A DNA stretch of 58,201 nt from Herbaspirillum frisingense GSF30 (GCF_000300975.2 NZ_AEEC02000035.1:1-58201), one strand, 5' to 3'; counted from the first letter of the stretch, positions 1 through 10,814 are shown. A program made the numbers and translations. Notes: generated by a model from the letters alone, not told the origin.

Positions 1-629
1 AGGACATGCTGCCGCCGCCGGTCACCCTGAAGCGCCTGATGCCGGCTGATGCCCTCAAGATCCGCGGCGCCCACAACGCCATGAATGCACTGGCCGCGCT
101 GGCCCTGTGCCGCGCCATCGACCTGCCGATGGCGCCGCTACTGCACGGCCTGCGCGACTACACCGGCGAGCCGCACCGGGTGGAGCTGGTCGGCGTGATC
201 CAGGAAGTGGATTACTACGACGACAGCAAGGGCACCAATGTCGGCGCCACCGTGGCGGCCCTGAACGGACTGGGCCTGGGTGGTCGTCCGAACCGCATCG
301 TGCTGATCGCCGGTGGCGATGGCAAGGGCCAGGACTTTTCGCCGCTGGACCTGCCGGTGCAGAAATATGCCCGCGCCGTACTGCTGATCGGCCGTGACGC
401 CCCCGCCATCCGGGCAGCGCTGGCCGACAGCGGTGTCGATCTGATCGATTGCGCCAGCCTGGAAGCGGCCGTCGAAAAAGCTGGCGAGATCGCGCGCGCC
501 GGCGACATCGTGCTGCTGTCCCCGGCCTGCGCCAGCCTGGACATGTTCCGCAACTACGCCCATCGTGCCGAGGTCTTCGTGGATGCGGTGCGTGAGCTGG
601 CGCTCTCGCGTGGCGAGGTACTGGCATGA
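1..629 (+). CDS. murD: UDP-N-acetylmuramoylalanine--D-glutamate ligase, C-terminal part (cut by window start)
   Basis: MurD adds D-glutamate to UDP-MurNAc-L-Ala in the cytoplasm. Only the last ~208 codons are present; the reading frame is open to the window edge, so the true start lies upstream. Visible Mur-ligase features are the central-domain end ([13 protein letters not shown]), EPHRVE, the YYDDSKGTN loop, LIAGGDGKG and the C-terminal [19 protein letters not shown]. Its stop overlaps the ftsW start (ATGA), as expected inside a dcw operon. The in-frame ATG at base 6 is internal to the domain and should not be taken as the gene start. Confidence 0.96.
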   Translation, partial: DMLPPPVTLKRLMPADALKIRGAHNAMNALAALALCRAIDLPMAPLLHGLRDYTGEPHRVELVGVIQEVDYYDDSKGTNVGATVAALNGLGLGGRPNRIVLIAGGDGKGQDFSPLDLPVQKYARAVLLIGRDAPAIRAALADSGVDLIDCASLEAAVEKAGEIARAGDIVLLSPACASLDMFRNYAHRAEVFVDAVRELALSRGEVLA

Positions 630-1891
630 AACTGAACCTGTCCTCGATGCGCAGCTTGCTGGGTGGCCTCAAGGAGGCTGCGCCGGTAGCAGCCGGCCGG
701 GTCCGTGCCGGTCGTGGCAGCGCATCGGGCAGCATCGGTCTGGAGCAGCGTTCGCGCATGATGGAATACGACCAGCCGCTGATCTGGGTGGTCTTGCTGC
801 TGATGCTGTTCGGCATGGTGATGGTGTATTCGGCCTCGGTGGCCTTGCCGGATTCGCCCAAGTACGCGTCCTATTCGAATTACCACTTCCTGATCCGCCA
901 GGCGATCTTCATCGTGGTCTCCATCATCGCTGGCGCGCTGGCCTTCCGCGTGCGTATCGAGACCTGGCAGAAGTGGGCACCCTACCTGTTCGGCATCACC
1001 CTGATCCTGCTGCTGATGGTGCTGGTGCCGGGCGTGGGCAAGGGCGTCAACGGCGCCAAGCGCTGGCTCTCGCTGAAGATCATCAACCTGCAGCCTTCCG
1101 AACTGATGAAGCTGTTCATCGTCCTCTATGCGGCCGACTACACGGTGCGCAAGCAGGCGGTGATGCACAAGCTGGTCAAGGGTTTCTTCCCGATGGCCGC
1201 GGCCGTCGGCCTAGTGGGTCTGTTGCTGCTGCTGGAACCCGACCTGGGTGCATTCGGCGTGATCGTCTGCATCGCCATGGGCATCCTGTTCCTGGGCGGT
1301 ATCAATGGTGTCTGGTTCGGCGGCATCGGCGCCACGCTGGTGGGCGTGTTCTCGCTGGTCATCGTGACCTCGCCCTGGCGGCGCGAGCGCATCTTCGCCT
1401 ACCTCAATCCCTGGGAAGAAGAAAATGCACTGGGCAAGGCCTACCAGCTGTCGCACTCGCTGATCGCCTTCGGGCGGGGCGAGCTGTTCGGCGTGGGCCT
1501 GGGCAGCAGCGTGGAAAAATTGCATTACCTGCCGGAGGCGCACACCGACTTCCTGCTGGCGGTGATCGGCGAGGAACTCGGTTTCGTCGGCGTGCTGGTG
1601 GTGGTGCTGCTGTTCTACTGGCTGGTCAAGCACGCCTTCGAGATCGGCCGCCAGGCCATCGCGCTGGACCTGACCTTTGCCGGCCTGGTGGCCAAGGGCA
1701 TCGGCATCTGGCTGGGCGTGCAGGCTTTCATCAACATGGGCGTGAACCTGGGTCTCTTGCCCACCAAGGGCCTGACCTTGCCGCTGATGAGCTACGGGGG
1801 ATCGGGCGTGCTGTTGAACTGCGTCGGCCTGGCCATCCTGTTGCGCATCGATTACGAAAACCGGGTCCTGATGCGCGGAGGTCGCCTATGA
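626..1891 (+). CDS. ftsW: FtsW, septal peptidoglycan glycosyltransferase (SEDS family)
   Basis: A 421-residue polytopic membrane protein of the SEDS family, which polymerises lipid II at the septum together with its cognate class B penicillin-binding protein. After a ~45-residue cytoplasmic N-terminus, the first membrane segment includes the MVYSAS motif. The family signature [18 protein letters not shown] lies near residues 376-393. Length and topology are normal (family usually 380-430). Start and stop overlap murD and murG by ATGA, indicating translational coupling. Confidence 0.97.
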   Translation: MKLNLSSMRSLLGGLKEAAPVAAGRVRAGRGSASGSIGLEQRSRMMEYDQPLIWVVLLLMLFGMVMVYSASVALPDSPKYASYSNYHFLIRQAIFIVVSIIAGALAFRVRIETWQKWAPYLFGITLILLLMVLVPGVGKGVNGAKRWLSLKIINLQPSELMKLFIVLYAADYTVRKQAVMHKLVKGFFPMAAAVGLVGLLLLLEPDLGAFGVIVCIAMGILFLGGINGVWFGGIGATLVGVFSLVIVTSPWRRERIFAYLNPWEEENALGKAYQLSHSLIAFGRGELFGVGLGSSVEKLHYLPEAHTDFLLAVIGEELGFVGVLVVVLLFYWLVKHAFEIGRQAIALDLTFAGLVAKGIGIWLGVQAFINMGVNLGLLPTKGLTLPLMSYGGSGVLLNCVGLAILLRIDYENRVLMRGGRL

Positions 1892-2970
1892 GCGCGCCGC
1901 GCAAGTTGCTGATCATGGCGGCCGGGACCGGTGGTCATATCTTCCCCGGCCTGGCCATTGCCGAGACCATGCGCGCGCGTGGCTGGCAGGTATCCTGGCT
2001 GGGTACCACCCACGGCATGGAGCGCGATCTGGTGCCGCGCCACGGCGTGGAGATGGACAGCATCGTCTTCGCCGGTCTGCGCGGCAAGGGCCTGATGCAT
2101 ACGGTCAAGGGCGTGTGGCGCCTGGCGGCCAGCTTCTTCCATTGCTTCAGCATCCTCGGTCAGCGTCGCCCGGACGTGGTGCTGGGCATGGGGGGCTACG
2201 TCACCGTGCCGGGTGGTGCGATGGCGCGCCTGCGCGGCAAGCCGCTGGTGCTGGTCAATGCCGACGCGGCGCTGCTGCTGTCCAACAAGACCTTGACGCC
2301 GCTGGCCGACAAGGTGCTGTTCGGTTTCCCCGCCGATTTCGGCCGGGCGGCCGGCAAGGCCGAGGTCACCGGCAATCCGGTGCGCAAGGAAATCATCGCC
2401 CTGCCGCAACCGGGCGAGCGTTATGCCGCGCGCACCGGCCCGCTGAAGATCCTGGTGGTGGGTGGCAGCCTGGGTGCCAAGGTACTGAACGACAACGTGC
2501 CTGCCGCACTGGCCCGGCTGCCTGCCGAGTTGCGCCCGCAAGTCACGCATCAGTCCGGCAAGCAGCATATCGTCGCGCTGCGCGCGGCCTATGACGCTGC
2601 CGGTGTACAGGCCGAGGTGCTCGATTTCATCGACGACATGCCGCGTCGCTACGCCGAGGCCGATCTGGTGATCTGCCGCGCCGGCGCGATCACGGTCTCC
2701 GAGCTGACCGCCGCTGGCGTGGCCAGCGTGCTGGTACCGCTGGCGGTCTCGACGACCTCGCACCAGATCGACAACGCCAGGTGGATGGCTGCCAACAAGG
2801 CGGCGATCCACCTGCCCCAACGCGAACTGACGCCGGAACACCTGGCCGGTTTGCTGCAGAAACTGGACCGCGCTGCATGCCATGAAATGGCGCAGGCGGC
2901 ATACGAACAAGGCCGGCGCGATGCCAACGAGGCAATCGCGCGCGTGCTGGAAGGACTGGTAACACCATGA
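1888..2970 (+). CDS. murG: MurG, lipid II-forming N-acetylglucosaminyltransferase
   Basis: A 360-residue GT28 glycosyltransferase that adds GlcNAc from UDP-GlcNAc to lipid I on the inner face of the membrane. The N-terminal glycine-rich loop [14 protein letters not shown] is near residues 11-24, the GGSLGAK loop near 192, and the C-terminal nucleotide-binding motif [16 protein letters not shown] near 262-277. I chose the ATG that overlaps the ftsW stop because the protein begins directly with the Rossmann strand ([11 protein letters not shown]). The same frame stays open far upstream inside ftsW, but that part is not MurG-like. Confidence 0.97.
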   Translation: MSAPRKLLIMAAGTGGHIFPGLAIAETMRARGWQVSWLGTTHGMERDLVPRHGVEMDSIVFAGLRGKGLMHTVKGVWRLAASFFHCFSILGQRRPDVVLGMGGYVTVPGGAMARLRGKPLVLVNADAALLLSNKTLTPLADKVLFGFPADFGRAAGKAEVTGNPVRKEIIALPQPGERYAARTGPLKILVVGGSLGAKVLNDNVPAALARLPAELRPQVTHQSGKQHIVALRAAYDAAGVQAEVLDFIDDMPRRYAEADLVICRAGAITVSELTAAGVASVLVPLAVSTTSHQIDNARWMAANKAAIHLPQRELTPEHLAGLLQKLDRAACHEMAQAAYEQGRRDANEAIARVLEGLVTP

Positions 2971-4394
2971 AGCATCGCGTCAAGAACATCCACTTCGTCG
3001 GTATCGGCGGCTCCGGGATGAGCGGCATCGCCGAGGTTCTGCTGAACCTGGGCTATGGCGTCTCCGGCTCCGATCTGGGCAGCAACGCCGCCACCCAGCG
3101 CCTGGCGCAACTGGGTGCCTGCATCCGCTACGGCCATGCGGCCGAGAACATCGAGGGCGCCGACGCCCTCGTCACTTCCACCGCCGTCAAGGGCGACAAT
3201 CCGGAAGTGCTGGCAGCGCGCAAGAAACACATCCCCATCGTGCCGCGTGCGGTGATGCTGGGCGAGCTGATGCGCCTGAAGAAGGGCATCGCCATCGCCG
3301 GCACCCACGGCAAGACCACCACCACCAGCCTGGTGGCCAGCGTGCTGGCGCAGGGCGGGCTGGACCCCACCTTCGTCATCGGCGGTCGTCTCACCAGTGC
3401 CGGCGCCAATGCCAAGCTGGGTACCGGGGAATTCATCGTGGCCGAGGCCGACGAGTCCGATGCCTCGTTCCTGAACCTGATGCCGGTCATCGAGGTGATC
3501 ACCAACATCGACGCCGATCACATGGAGACCTACAACCATGACTTCGCGCGTCTGAAGCAGGCCTTCGTCGAATTCACCCAGCGCCTGCCGTTCTACGGCG
3601 TGGCCGTGCTGTGCCTGGATGATCCGCATGTGCGTGAGATCATGCCGATGGTCTCCAAGCCCATCCTCACCTATGGTTTCCATGAAGATGCCGATGTGCG
3701 TGCCATCGACGCCAAGGCGGTGGACGGCAAGATGGAATTCACCGTGATCCAGGACGGCTATGCACCCATGCAGGTGAGCCTGAACCAGCCCGGCATGCAC
3801 AACGTGCAGAACGCCTGCGCCGCCATCGCCATTGCCCGCGAGCTGGACGTGGATGACGCCGCCACCCAGAAGGCGCTGACCGAATTCAATGGCGTCGGTC
3901 GCCGCTTCACCCGCTACGGCGAAGTGCCGATCACCGATGCCCAGGGCAAGCCGGCCGGCCACTTCACGCTGGTGGACGACTACGGTCACCATCCGGTCGA
4001 AACCGCCGCCACCATCGCCGCCGCCCGTGGCGCCTATCCGGGCCGCCGCCTGGTGCTGGCCTTCCAGCCGCACCGCTATACCCGCACCCGCGATCTTTTC
4101 GAGGACTTCGTCAAGGTGCTGTCTTCGCCGGACGTGCTGGTGCTGGGTGAGGTCTATGCGGCCGGTGAATCGCCCATCGTGGCCGCCGACGGCCGCTCGC
4201 TGGCGCATGCCCTGCGTGCTGCCGGCAAGGTGGAGCCGGTATTCGTCGATGACATCGGCGACATGCCGGAGACCATCCGCAACGTGGTACGCGATGGCGA
4301 TGTGGTCATGACTATGGGTGCGGGATCGATTTCCGCCGTACCGGCGCGCCTGGTGGCACAGGCCGGTGGCAAGAACGAACAGGGGGGCGCATGA
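2967..4394 (+). CDS. murC: UDP-N-acetylmuramate--L-alanine ligase
   Basis: A 475-residue Mur ligase that adds the first L-Ala to UDP-MurNAc with ATP. The N-terminal nucleotide-binding start [17 protein letters not shown], the P-loop [10 protein letters not shown] near residue 110, the central [11 protein letters not shown] segment and the C-terminal DDYGHHP motif near 336 are all present. The length is typical. It overlaps murG upstream and ddl downstream by 4 bases. Confidence 0.98.
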   Translation: MKHRVKNIHFVGIGGSGMSGIAEVLLNLGYGVSGSDLGSNAATQRLAQLGACIRYGHAAENIEGADALVTSTAVKGDNPEVLAARKKHIPIVPRAVMLGELMRLKKGIAIAGTHGKTTTTSLVASVLAQGGLDPTFVIGGRLTSAGANAKLGTGEFIVAEADESDASFLNLMPVIEVITNIDADHMETYNHDFARLKQAFVEFTQRLPFYGVAVLCLDDPHVREIMPMVSKPILTYGFHEDADVRAIDAKAVDGKMEFTVIQDGYAPMQVSLNQPGMHNVQNACAAIAIARELDVDDAATQKALTEFNGVGRRFTRYGEVPITDAQGKPAGHFTLVDDYGHHPVETAATIAAARGAYPGRRLVLAFQPHRYTRTRDLFEDFVKVLSSPDVLVLGEVYAAGESPIVAADGRSLAHALRAAGKVEPVFVDDIGDMPETIRNVVRDGDVVMTMGAGSISAVPARLVAQAGGKNEQGGA

Positions 4395-5395
4395 TCAGCC
4401 AGGACCAGATCAAGGCCTTCGGCCGCGTCGGCGTGCTCTTCGGCGGCCGTTCGGCCGAACGTGAAGTGTCGATGATGTCGGGCAATGGCGTGCTGCAGGC
4501 CCTGCGCAGCAAGGGCGTGGATGCGCACCCCTTCGACCCTGCCGTGCGCTCGCTGGGCGAACTGCAGGCCGAGAAGTTCGATCGTGTCTTCATCGCCCTG
4601 CATGGCCGCTATGGCGAAGACGGCACCCTGCAGGGTGCGCTGGAACAGATGGGCCTGCCCTATACCGGCCCCGGTGTGATGGCTTCGAGCATCGCCATGG
4701 ACAAGGTCATGACCAAGCGCATCTGGCTCTCGCACGGCCTGCCCACGCCGCGCTTCCTGACGCTGGACGCCAAGGCCACCAACCGCGAGCAGCTGCGCCT
4801 GGTGCCGGACGAACTGGGCCTGCCGCTGATGCTCAAGGCCCCGCACGAAGGCTCGACCATCGGCATCGCCAAGGTCAACGGCTATTCGGACATGCAGGAA
4901 GGCTTCGACCTGTGCGCCCGCTACGACAGCGTGGTGCTGGCCGAAGAATTCATCCGCGGCCGCGAGTTGACCGTGCCGGTGCTGGGAACGGGCCGTGAGG
5001 CGCGTGCCTTGCCGGTCATCGAGATCCGCGCACCGGAGGGTAACTATGATTACCAGAACAAGTATTTCACCGATGACACGAAATATTTGTGTCCGGCCCC
5101 GCTTGACGAGGAACTGACGCGCCATCTGCGTGATCTGGCGGTACAGGCTTTCAATGCGCTGGGTTGCCGCGGCTGGAGCCGGGTCGATTTCATGTTGCGC
5201 GAGACCGATGGCAAGGCCGAACCCTATCTGCTGGAAATCAACACCTCGCCCGGCATGACCGGTCATTCGCTGGTGCCGATGGCGGCCAAGGCGGTGGGCA
5301 TGAGCTATGAGGACCTGTGTTGCGAAATCCTGCAGATGGCGGCGCTGGACATGACGCCTTCCAAGGATTGGACGCCGCAGGCGGGCCAGTCGTGA
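4391..5395 (+). CDS. ddl: D-alanine--D-alanine ligase
   Basis: A 334-residue ATP-grasp enzyme making the D-Ala-D-Ala end of the peptidoglycan stem. Visible features are the N-terminal [15 protein letters not shown], the ATP-grasp lid region containing [11 protein letters not shown], and the C-terminal metal/substrate loop [15 protein letters not shown] near residues 282-296. It is the DdlB type found in dcw clusters. The start overlaps the murC stop (ATGA); a 30-bp gap separates it from ftsQ. Confidence 0.97.
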   Translation: MISQDQIKAFGRVGVLFGGRSAEREVSMMSGNGVLQALRSKGVDAHPFDPAVRSLGELQAEKFDRVFIALHGRYGEDGTLQGALEQMGLPYTGPGVMASSIAMDKVMTKRIWLSHGLPTPRFLTLDAKATNREQLRLVPDELGLPLMLKAPHEGSTIGIAKVNGYSDMQEGFDLCARYDSVVLAEEFIRGRELTVPVLGTGREARALPVIEIRAPEGNYDYQNKYFTDDTKYLCPAPLDEELTRHLRDLAVQAFNALGCRGWSRVDFMLRETDGKAEPYLLEINTSPGMTGHSLVPMAAKAVGMSYEDLCCEILQMAALDMTPSKDWTPQAGQS

Positions 5396-5425
5396 TGGTT
5401 CGGGTCTAAGGGAGCGCGCGCGTCG

Positions 5426-6196
5426 ATGTGGCAGGACGTCAAGATGCTCAACGCCATCAGCAGTGCGCTCATTGCGCTGGTGCTGCTGGCCCTGGTGGCA
5501 TCCGGTTTGTGGTGGGTGGCGCAGCGGCCGATGTTTACGCTGCACACGATACGTATCGAGTCCGCCGGCGAGTTGCCGCTGGAAAAGGTCAATGCGTTGA
5601 CGGTGCGGGCGACGGCGGTGCCGCGCATCCACGGCAATTTCTTCACCGCCGACCTGACGGCGGTGCGGGCGGCCTTCGAGGCCGTGCCCTGGGTGCGCAA
5701 GGCCATGGTGCGGCGCGAATGGCCGGACCGGCTGGTGGTGAAGATCGAGGAACACAAGGCCCTGGGTACCTGGGGTGAAGATGGCAAGTTGTTGTCGCAG
5801 AAGGGCGATGTGTTTACCGCCAACCTGGCCGAGGCCGAGGACGACGGTGACCTGCTGGAATTCGATGGCCCGCCCGGCAGCGAGCAGCAGGTAGTGGCGC
5901 GGCTGGCGCTGTTCCGCCAGTGGTTCGCACCGATCAAGCTGGAGCCGGAGTCGCTGGTGCTGTCCAATCGCTATGCCTGGACGGTGCGCCTGGACAACGG
6001 CATGACGGTCGAACTGGGGCGTGATCAGGGCGATGCGGTCCTGAAGGAACGTGTGGCAAGGCTGGTGGCGGTGTATCCGCAACTGCTGGAAAGATTGCAG
6101 GGCAAGATAGAAAGTGTCGACTTGCGCTATCCCAACGGGATGGCGTTGAAGGCGGATGGCATGGTGCTGGCGGCAATGAACGGGAAAAAGAAATAA
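5426..6196 (+). CDS. ftsQ: FtsQ, divisome membrane protein
   Basis: A 256-residue bitopic protein linking early and late divisome proteins through FtsB/FtsL. It has a short cytoplasmic N-terminus, one membrane helix at about residues 10-34, a POTRA domain (about 40-110: FTLHTIRIESAGEL, then VPWVRKAMVRREWPDRLVVKIEEHKA) and the C-terminal beta domain. An AAGGGAG ribosome site precedes the ATG by 11 bases. It ends 10 bp before ftsA. Confidence 0.94.
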   Translation: MWQDVKMLNAISSALIALVLLALVASGLWWVAQRPMFTLHTIRIESAGELPLEKVNALTVRATAVPRIHGNFFTADLTAVRAAFEAVPWVRKAMVRREWPDRLVVKIEEHKALGTWGEDGKLLSQKGDVFTANLAEAEDDGDLLEFDGPPGSEQQVVARLALFRQWFAPIKLEPESLVLSNRYAWTVRLDNGMTVELGRDQGDAVLKERVARLVAVYPQLLERLQGKIESVDLRYPNGMALKADGMVLAAMNGKKK

Positions 6197-6206
6197 GCGG
6201 AACGCT

Positions 6207-7443
6207 ATGACAAAAGACGCAAAAAATCTGATCGTCGGCCTGGACATCGGCACCTCGAAAGTGGTGGCGGTGGTGGCCGAGGTGCTGCCCGACGGCCGCC
6301 ACGAAGTGATCGGGCTGGGCCAGTCCGAATCCAAGGGGCTCAAGAAGGGGGTGGTGGTCAATATCGAAGCCACCGTCGAATCCATCCAGCGCGCCCTGGA
6401 AGAGGCCGAGCTGATGGCCGACTGCAAGATCCGCAATGTCTATACCGGCATTGCCGGCAGCCACATCCGCAGCTTCAACTCCAGCGGCATGGTGGCCATC
6501 AAGGACAAGGAAGTCACGGCGGCCGACGTCTCCCGCGTGCGTGATCGAGACTGCCAAGGCGGTCAACATCCCGACCGACCAGCAATTGCTGCACACGGTG
6601 CCGCAGGAATTCATCGTCGACAACCAGGAAGATGTCCGTGAGCCCATCGGCATGAGCGGCATCCGCCTGGAAGTGAAGGTCCACATCGTCACCGGCGCCG
6701 TCTCGGCCGTCCAGAACATCGTCAAGTGCGTGCGCCGCTGCGGTTTGGAAGTATCGGACCTGATCCTGCAACCGATGGCCTCGGCCGATTCGGTGCTGAC
6801 CACCGACGAGCGCGAGCTGGGCGTGGTGCTGGTCGATATCGGCGGCGGCACCACCGACGTGGCGGTGTTCACCGAAGGCGCGATCCGGCACACCGCGGTG
6901 ATTCCGATTGCCGGCGACCAGATCACCAACGACATCGCCATGGCCCTGCGCACGCCGACGCTGGAGGCCGAAGAGATCAAGCTGCGTTATGGCGTGGCCA
7001 AGCAGATCCTGGCTGATCCGACCGAGACCCTGGAAGTGCCGGGCCTGGGCGACCGCAATCCGCGCACGCTGTCGCGTCAGGCGCTGGCGGCGGTCATCGA
7101 GCCGCGTGTGGAAGAGCTGTTCGCGCTGGTGCACCAGGTGGTGCGCGAGTCGGGTTACGAAGAGGTGCTGTCCTCCGGCATCGTCCTCACCGGCGGCTCG
7201 GCGATGATGCCGGGCATGACCGAACTGGCCGAGGACATCTTCTTGAAGCCGGCCCGCCTGGGGACTCCCGAATACAGCGGCCAGCTGGCCGACGTGGTGC
7301 GCAGCCCGCGCTACTCGACCGTCCTGGGCCTGCTGCAGGAAGCCAAGAAGCAATACCTGCGCGGCTACATCGTGACCCGCCAGGAAGGCTCGGTGAAGGC
7401 GGTCTGGCAGCGCATGAAGGAATGGTTCCTCGGCAACTTCTGA
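6207..7443 (+). pseudogene. ftsA: ftsA, cell-division actin homologue, interrupted by a frameshift
   Basis: FtsA is the actin-like ATPase that tethers FtsZ to the membrane. The frame opens correctly (NLIVGLDIGTSKVVAVVAE) and runs through domain 1C to EVTAADVSRV, then leaves the FtsA sequence and stops at 6641 after 144 codons. The rest (VIETAKAVNIPTDQQ, IGGGTTDVAVF, GIVLTGGSAMMPG, and the C-terminal amphipathic helix ending KEWFLGNF) continues in another frame to 7443. The junction at 6535-6543 reads GCGTGCGTG, a tandem 4-base duplication. Removing one copy restores VSRVIETAK and a 410-residue protein of normal length. FtsA is normally essential beside FtsZ, so a sequence or assembly error is likely, but a real mutation cannot be excluded. 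Confidence 0.9.
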
Positions 7444-7617
7444 GGACCGCGTCCCGCGGGCTATACGGGCGGGCTGTGGAATGCATCAGGATGTAAAAGC
7501 ATTGGTGGGCGCTGGCGTAACGGCTGTAGGGTTCAGGCAGTCGACATGGACGGGACGCCAGCAGATGGGCAGGACGGTTTTGTTGGGATAGCGGTAGCAG
7601 GCATGACTCGCGACATT

Positions 7618-7644
7618 CATTCGTAGCATTCGTAGCATTCGTGG
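7618..7644 (+). repeat. Three tandem 9-bp repeats in the ftsA-ftsZ gap
   Basis: The unit CATTCGTAG occurs twice, followed by CATTCGTGG (one change), within the 344-bp ftsA-ftsZ spacer. The rest of the spacer (7444-7787) has a weak CCCGC/GCGGG hairpin near 7453-7473 and no coding potential. It probably carries the ftsZ promoter(s), though I could not pick a convincing -35/-10 pair. Confidence 0.6.
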
Positions 7645-7787
7645 CATCGGCAGTATTGGTTTCAAAAGTTAAAGCAGCAACAACAGGGAATTGAACGTAT
7701 AGACAGCAGTGATCAGTTGCTAGTCGTCACACCGCGTGATGCCTATCAACTGCCAGCTGCAGGACACATATATTTAAAGGAGTCATC

Positions 7788-8975
7788 ATGGAAATCGATA
7801 TGGTCGACAATGCGACGCTGGGGACGATCATCAAGGTCGTTGGCGTTGGCGGTGCTGGCGGCAATGCCGTGCAGCACATGATTAACAAGGGTGTCTCTGG
7901 CGTCGAATTCATCGCCGCCAACACGGATGCCCAGGCGCTCAAGCAATCCAAGGCGCATAACGTCATCCAGATTGGTGATACCGGTCTGGGCGCCGGCATG
8001 CAGCCTGACGTCGGGCGCCGTCTGGCCGAGGAAACCCGTGCCCGCATCGAAGATTCCCTGCGCGGTGCGCACATGGTCTTCATCGCCGCCGGCATGGGTG
8101 GCGGCACCGGCACGGGTGCTGCACCGGTGGTGGCGCAGGTGGCCAAGTCGCTGGGCGCGCTGACCGTAGCCGTGGTCTCCAAGCCGTTCTCCTACGAAGG
8201 CCAGAAGTGCATGGACATCGCCGACGCCGGTCTGGAAGAGCTGACCCAGCACGTCGATTCGCTGATCATCATCCTCAATGAAAAGCTGGAAGAGATCTAC
8301 GAAGACGACAGCATGATCGAATGGCTGTCCCATGCTGACGACGTGCTCAACAACGCCGTGGCCGGTATCGCCGAGATCATCAATGTCCCGGGTCACATCA
8401 ACGTCGACTTCAACGACGTCAAGACCATCATGGGCGAGCAGGGCAAGGCCATGATGGGTACCGCCACCGCTGCCGGCGTGGACCGCGCCCGCGTGGCCGC
8501 CGAGCAGGCTGTGGCCTCGCCGCTGCTGGATGGCATCGACCTGTCGGGCGCCCGCGGCGTGCTGGTCAACGTGACCGCCAGCCGTGGCCTGAAGGGTAAG
8601 GAAATCAAGGAAGTGATGGCGACCGTGCGTGCCTTCGCTGCCCCTGACGCTTCCATCGCCCAGGGTATCGCCTACGACGACAGCATGGGCGACGAGATCC
8701 GCGTCACCGTGGTGGCCACCGGCCTGGGCCGTGCCCGCAAGGCCGTGCAACTGGTGCAGACCCCGGTCATGCGTACCGGTACCCACAACGAACCGATGAT
8801 GGCCGTCGGTGGCGTCATGCCGCAAGGCGCAGCGCAACCGGCTGCGGCCTTCGGTGGCCTGAAGGCCCCGGCCGTGTGGCGTCGCGAGTCGGCTTCCGAC
8901 ACCGTGCGCGCGCTGGAAAAGAACGGCATGGAAACCTACGACATCCCGGCCTTCCTGCGCAAGCAGGCGGACTGA
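7788..8975 (+). CDS. ftsZ: FtsZ, tubulin-like division GTPase
   Basis: A 395-residue GTPase that polymerises into the Z ring. It has the N-terminal nucleotide loop GVGGAGGNAV near residues 18-27, the tubulin signature GMGGGTGTGAAPVVA near 103-115, the T7 loop region NVDFNDVKTIM near 205-215, a variable linker, and the conserved C-terminal peptide YDIPAFLRKQAD that binds FtsA, ZipA and ZapD. A strong AAAGGAG ribosome site (7776-7782) sits 5 bases before the ATG. A strong terminator follows. Confidence 0.98.
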   Translation: MEIDMVDNATLGTIIKVVGVGGAGGNAVQHMINKGVSGVEFIAANTDAQALKQSKAHNVIQIGDTGLGAGMQPDVGRRLAEETRARIEDSLRGAHMVFIAAGMGGGTGTGAAPVVAQVAKSLGALTVAVVSKPFSYEGQKCMDIADAGLEELTQHVDSLIIILNEKLEEIYEDDSMIEWLSHADDVLNNAVAGIAEIINVPGHINVDFNDVKTIMGEQGKAMMGTATAAGVDRARVAAEQAVASPLLDGIDLSGARGVLVNVTASRGLKGKEIKEVMATVRAFAAPDASIAQGIAYDDSMGDEIRVTVVATGLGRARKAVQLVQTPVMRTGTHNEPMMAVGGVMPQGAAQPAAAFGGLKAPAVWRRESASDTVRALEKNGMETYDIPAFLRKQAD

Positions 8976-9035
8976 GTCGGGTGTTCGCCGCTGACCTGCG
9001 CAGTCGAAGCAGGCCGGCCGGTTCCGAGGCATACT

Positions 9036-9064
9036 AACGCCGCGCCTGGTGCGCGGCGTTTTTT
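9036..9064 (+). terminator. Rho-independent terminator after ftsZ
   Basis: A perfect 10-bp stem AACGCCGCGC / GCGCGGCGTT with loop CTGGT, followed by a T run. It separates the dcw transcript from the peroxiredoxin gene. Confidence 0.92.
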
Positions 9065-9157
9065 CGTGCGTCGCCTGCGGGCAACTCATCTGTCCGATCG
9101 ATCAATCGGGCCAGATTCATCACCTAGATCACTTATACAACCAGACGAGGAAACACC

Positions 9158-9664
9158 ATGACCATCAAGATCGGCGACCGCCTGCCCGAAGGCACCCTGA
9201 CCGAATTCATCGAGACCGAGACCGAAGGCTGCAGCCTGGGCCCCAACGCCTTCAAGGTGTCCGACCTGGTCAAGGGCAAGAAGATTGCCCTGTTCGCCCT
9301 GCCCGGCGCCTTCACCCCGACCTGTTCGGCCAAGCACGTGCCGGGCTACATCGCCCTGGCGGATCAGTTCAAGGCCAAGGGTGTGGACGAGATCTGGTGC
9401 CTTTCGGTCAACGACGCCTTCGTCATGGGCGCCTGGGGCCGCGACCAGAAGGCCACCGGCATCGTGCGCATGTTCGGCGACGGCAGCGCTACCTTCACCA
9501 AGGCACTGGGCATGGAGTTCGACCTGACCGAACGCAACATGGGCGTGCGTTCGCAGCGCTATTCGATGCTGCTCGAAGATGGCGTGGTCAAGCAGCTGAA
9601 CCTGGAAGCACCGGGCAAGTTCGAGGTGTCCAACGCCGAGACCCTGCTGGGCCAACTTGGCTGA
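9158..9664 (+). CDS. Peroxiredoxin, Prx5/PrxII type
   Basis: A 168-residue thiol peroxidase reducing H2O2 and organic hydroperoxides, probably with glutathione/glutaredoxin. The active-site segment [18 protein letters not shown] places the peroxidatic cysteine at residue 56. Cys25 and Cys81 are also present, and there is no separate C-terminal resolving-Cys domain, matching the Prx5 subgroup. It stands alone between the ftsZ terminator and lpxC, with an AGGAAACACC-type ribosome site. Peroxiredoxins are often found beside ftsZ/lpxC in Burkholderiales. Confidence 0.93.
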   Translation: MTIKIGDRLPEGTLTEFIETETEGCSLGPNAFKVSDLVKGKKIALFALPGAFTPTCSAKHVPGYIALADQFKAKGVDEIWCLSVNDAFVMGAWGRDQKATGIVRMFGDGSATFTKALGMEFDLTERNMGVRSQRYSMLLEDGVVKQLNLEAPGKFEVSNAETLLGQLG

Positions 9665-9831
9665 TTTCCTCCGGGAATCCTGCAACGGCATGCTGCGGCA
9701 TGCCGTTTTGCTTTGTGGAAATGGCAAGTCCTGCAAGAAGTCGTTGCGAGACCACACCGGCGGGTCTTTGCAGATGGGAACGATTTGCAACAAAGCCGCG
9801 CCGTGGCGGGGCGGGGGGAGGGCATCTTGGC

Positions 9832-9837
9832 TATAAT
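9832..9837 (+). promoter_or_regulatory. Consensus -10 box (TATAAT) just ahead of lpxC
   Basis: A perfect TATAAT ends only 6 bases before the lpxC ATG (9844), so initiation at the usual distance would start the mRNA at or next to the start codon. No clear -35 is visible 16-18 bp upstream. The only purine-rich ribosome-like tract (9813-9821) is over 20 bases from the ATG. Confidence 0.5.
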
Positions 9838-9843
9838 GGCCGG

Positions 9844-10779
9844 ATGTTGAAACAGCGCACAATCAAGAATCTGGTCAAGACCACGGGCGTCGGTCTGCAC
9901 TCCGGCACCAAGGTCGAGCTGACCCTGCGCCCGGCCGCGCCCGACACCGGCATCATCTTCCGTCGCGTCGACCTGGACCCGGTGGTCGAGCTGCCGATGA
10001 TGGCCACTGGCGTGGGCGACACCCGCATGGCCTCGACCCTGACCAAGGATGGCGCCAAGGTTTCCACCGTCGAACATCTGCTGTCGGCCTGCGCCGGCCT
10101 GGGCATAGACAACCTGTATATCGATCTGACCGCCGAAGAAATCCCCATCATGGATGGCTCGGCCTCGTCCTTCGTCTTCCTGCTGCAGCAGGCCGGCCTG
10201 CAGGAACAGAATGCGGCCAAGAAATTCATCCGCGTCAAGAAGCCGGTGGAAGTGCGCGAAGGCAGCGGTGACAAGGAAAAATGGGCGCGCCTGGAACCCT
10301 ATGACGGCTTCCGCCTGAAGTTCTTCATCGAATTCAACCACCCGGCCGTGGATGGCACCGGCCAGGTCGCCGAGGTCGATTTCGGCATCGACTCCTACGT
10401 CAAGGAAATCGCCCGCGCGCGTACCTTCGGTTTCATGCAGGACGTCGAAACCCTGCGCGGGATGGGCCTGGCGCGGGGCGGTTCGTTCGAGAACGCCATC
10501 GTCATGGACGAATACCGCATCCTCAACGCCGATGGCCTGCGCTACGACAACGAGTTCGTGCGCCACAAGATCCTGGACGCCATCGGCGACCTCTACATCA
10601 TCGGCCATCCCTTGCTGGCCAGCTACGACGCCCACAAGTCCGGCCACGGACTGAACAACCTGTTGCTGCGCGAACTGCTGTCGCAACCCGACGCCTATGA
10701 AATCGTCAGCTTCGACAAGCTGGAACAGGCGCCGCAGACCTACGTCATGCAGGCCAAGCAGGAGTGGGCGCTGAACTGA
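9844..10779 (+). CDS. lpxC: LpxC, UDP-3-O-acyl-N-acetylglucosamine deacetylase
   Basis: A 311-residue zinc deacetylase performing the first committed step of lipid A synthesis. The N-terminus [20 protein letters not shown] fits the family start exactly. Zinc ligands are visible as VEHLLSA (His near 78) and HKILDAIGD (His near 240, Asp near 248); the general-acid His lies in KSGHGLNN near 268. I rejected the longer open frame from 9049, which reads through the peroxiredoxin gene out of frame. A terminator hairpin follows. Confidence 0.97.
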   Translation: MLKQRTIKNLVKTTGVGLHSGTKVELTLRPAAPDTGIIFRRVDLDPVVELPMMATGVGDTRMASTLTKDGAKVSTVEHLLSACAGLGIDNLYIDLTAEEIPIMDGSASSFVFLLQQAGLQEQNAAKKFIRVKKPVEVREGSGDKEKWARLEPYDGFRLKFFIEFNHPAVDGTGQVAEVDFGIDSYVKEIARARTFGFMQDVETLRGMGLARGGSFENAIVMDEYRILNADGLRYDNEFVRHKILDAIGDLYIIGHPLLASYDAHKSGHGLNNLLLRELLSQPDAYEIVSFDKLEQAPQTYVMQAKQEWALN

Positions 10780-10814
10780 TCGCTTAACCGCACAGCAGCA
10801 GCCCTGAATGCAGA

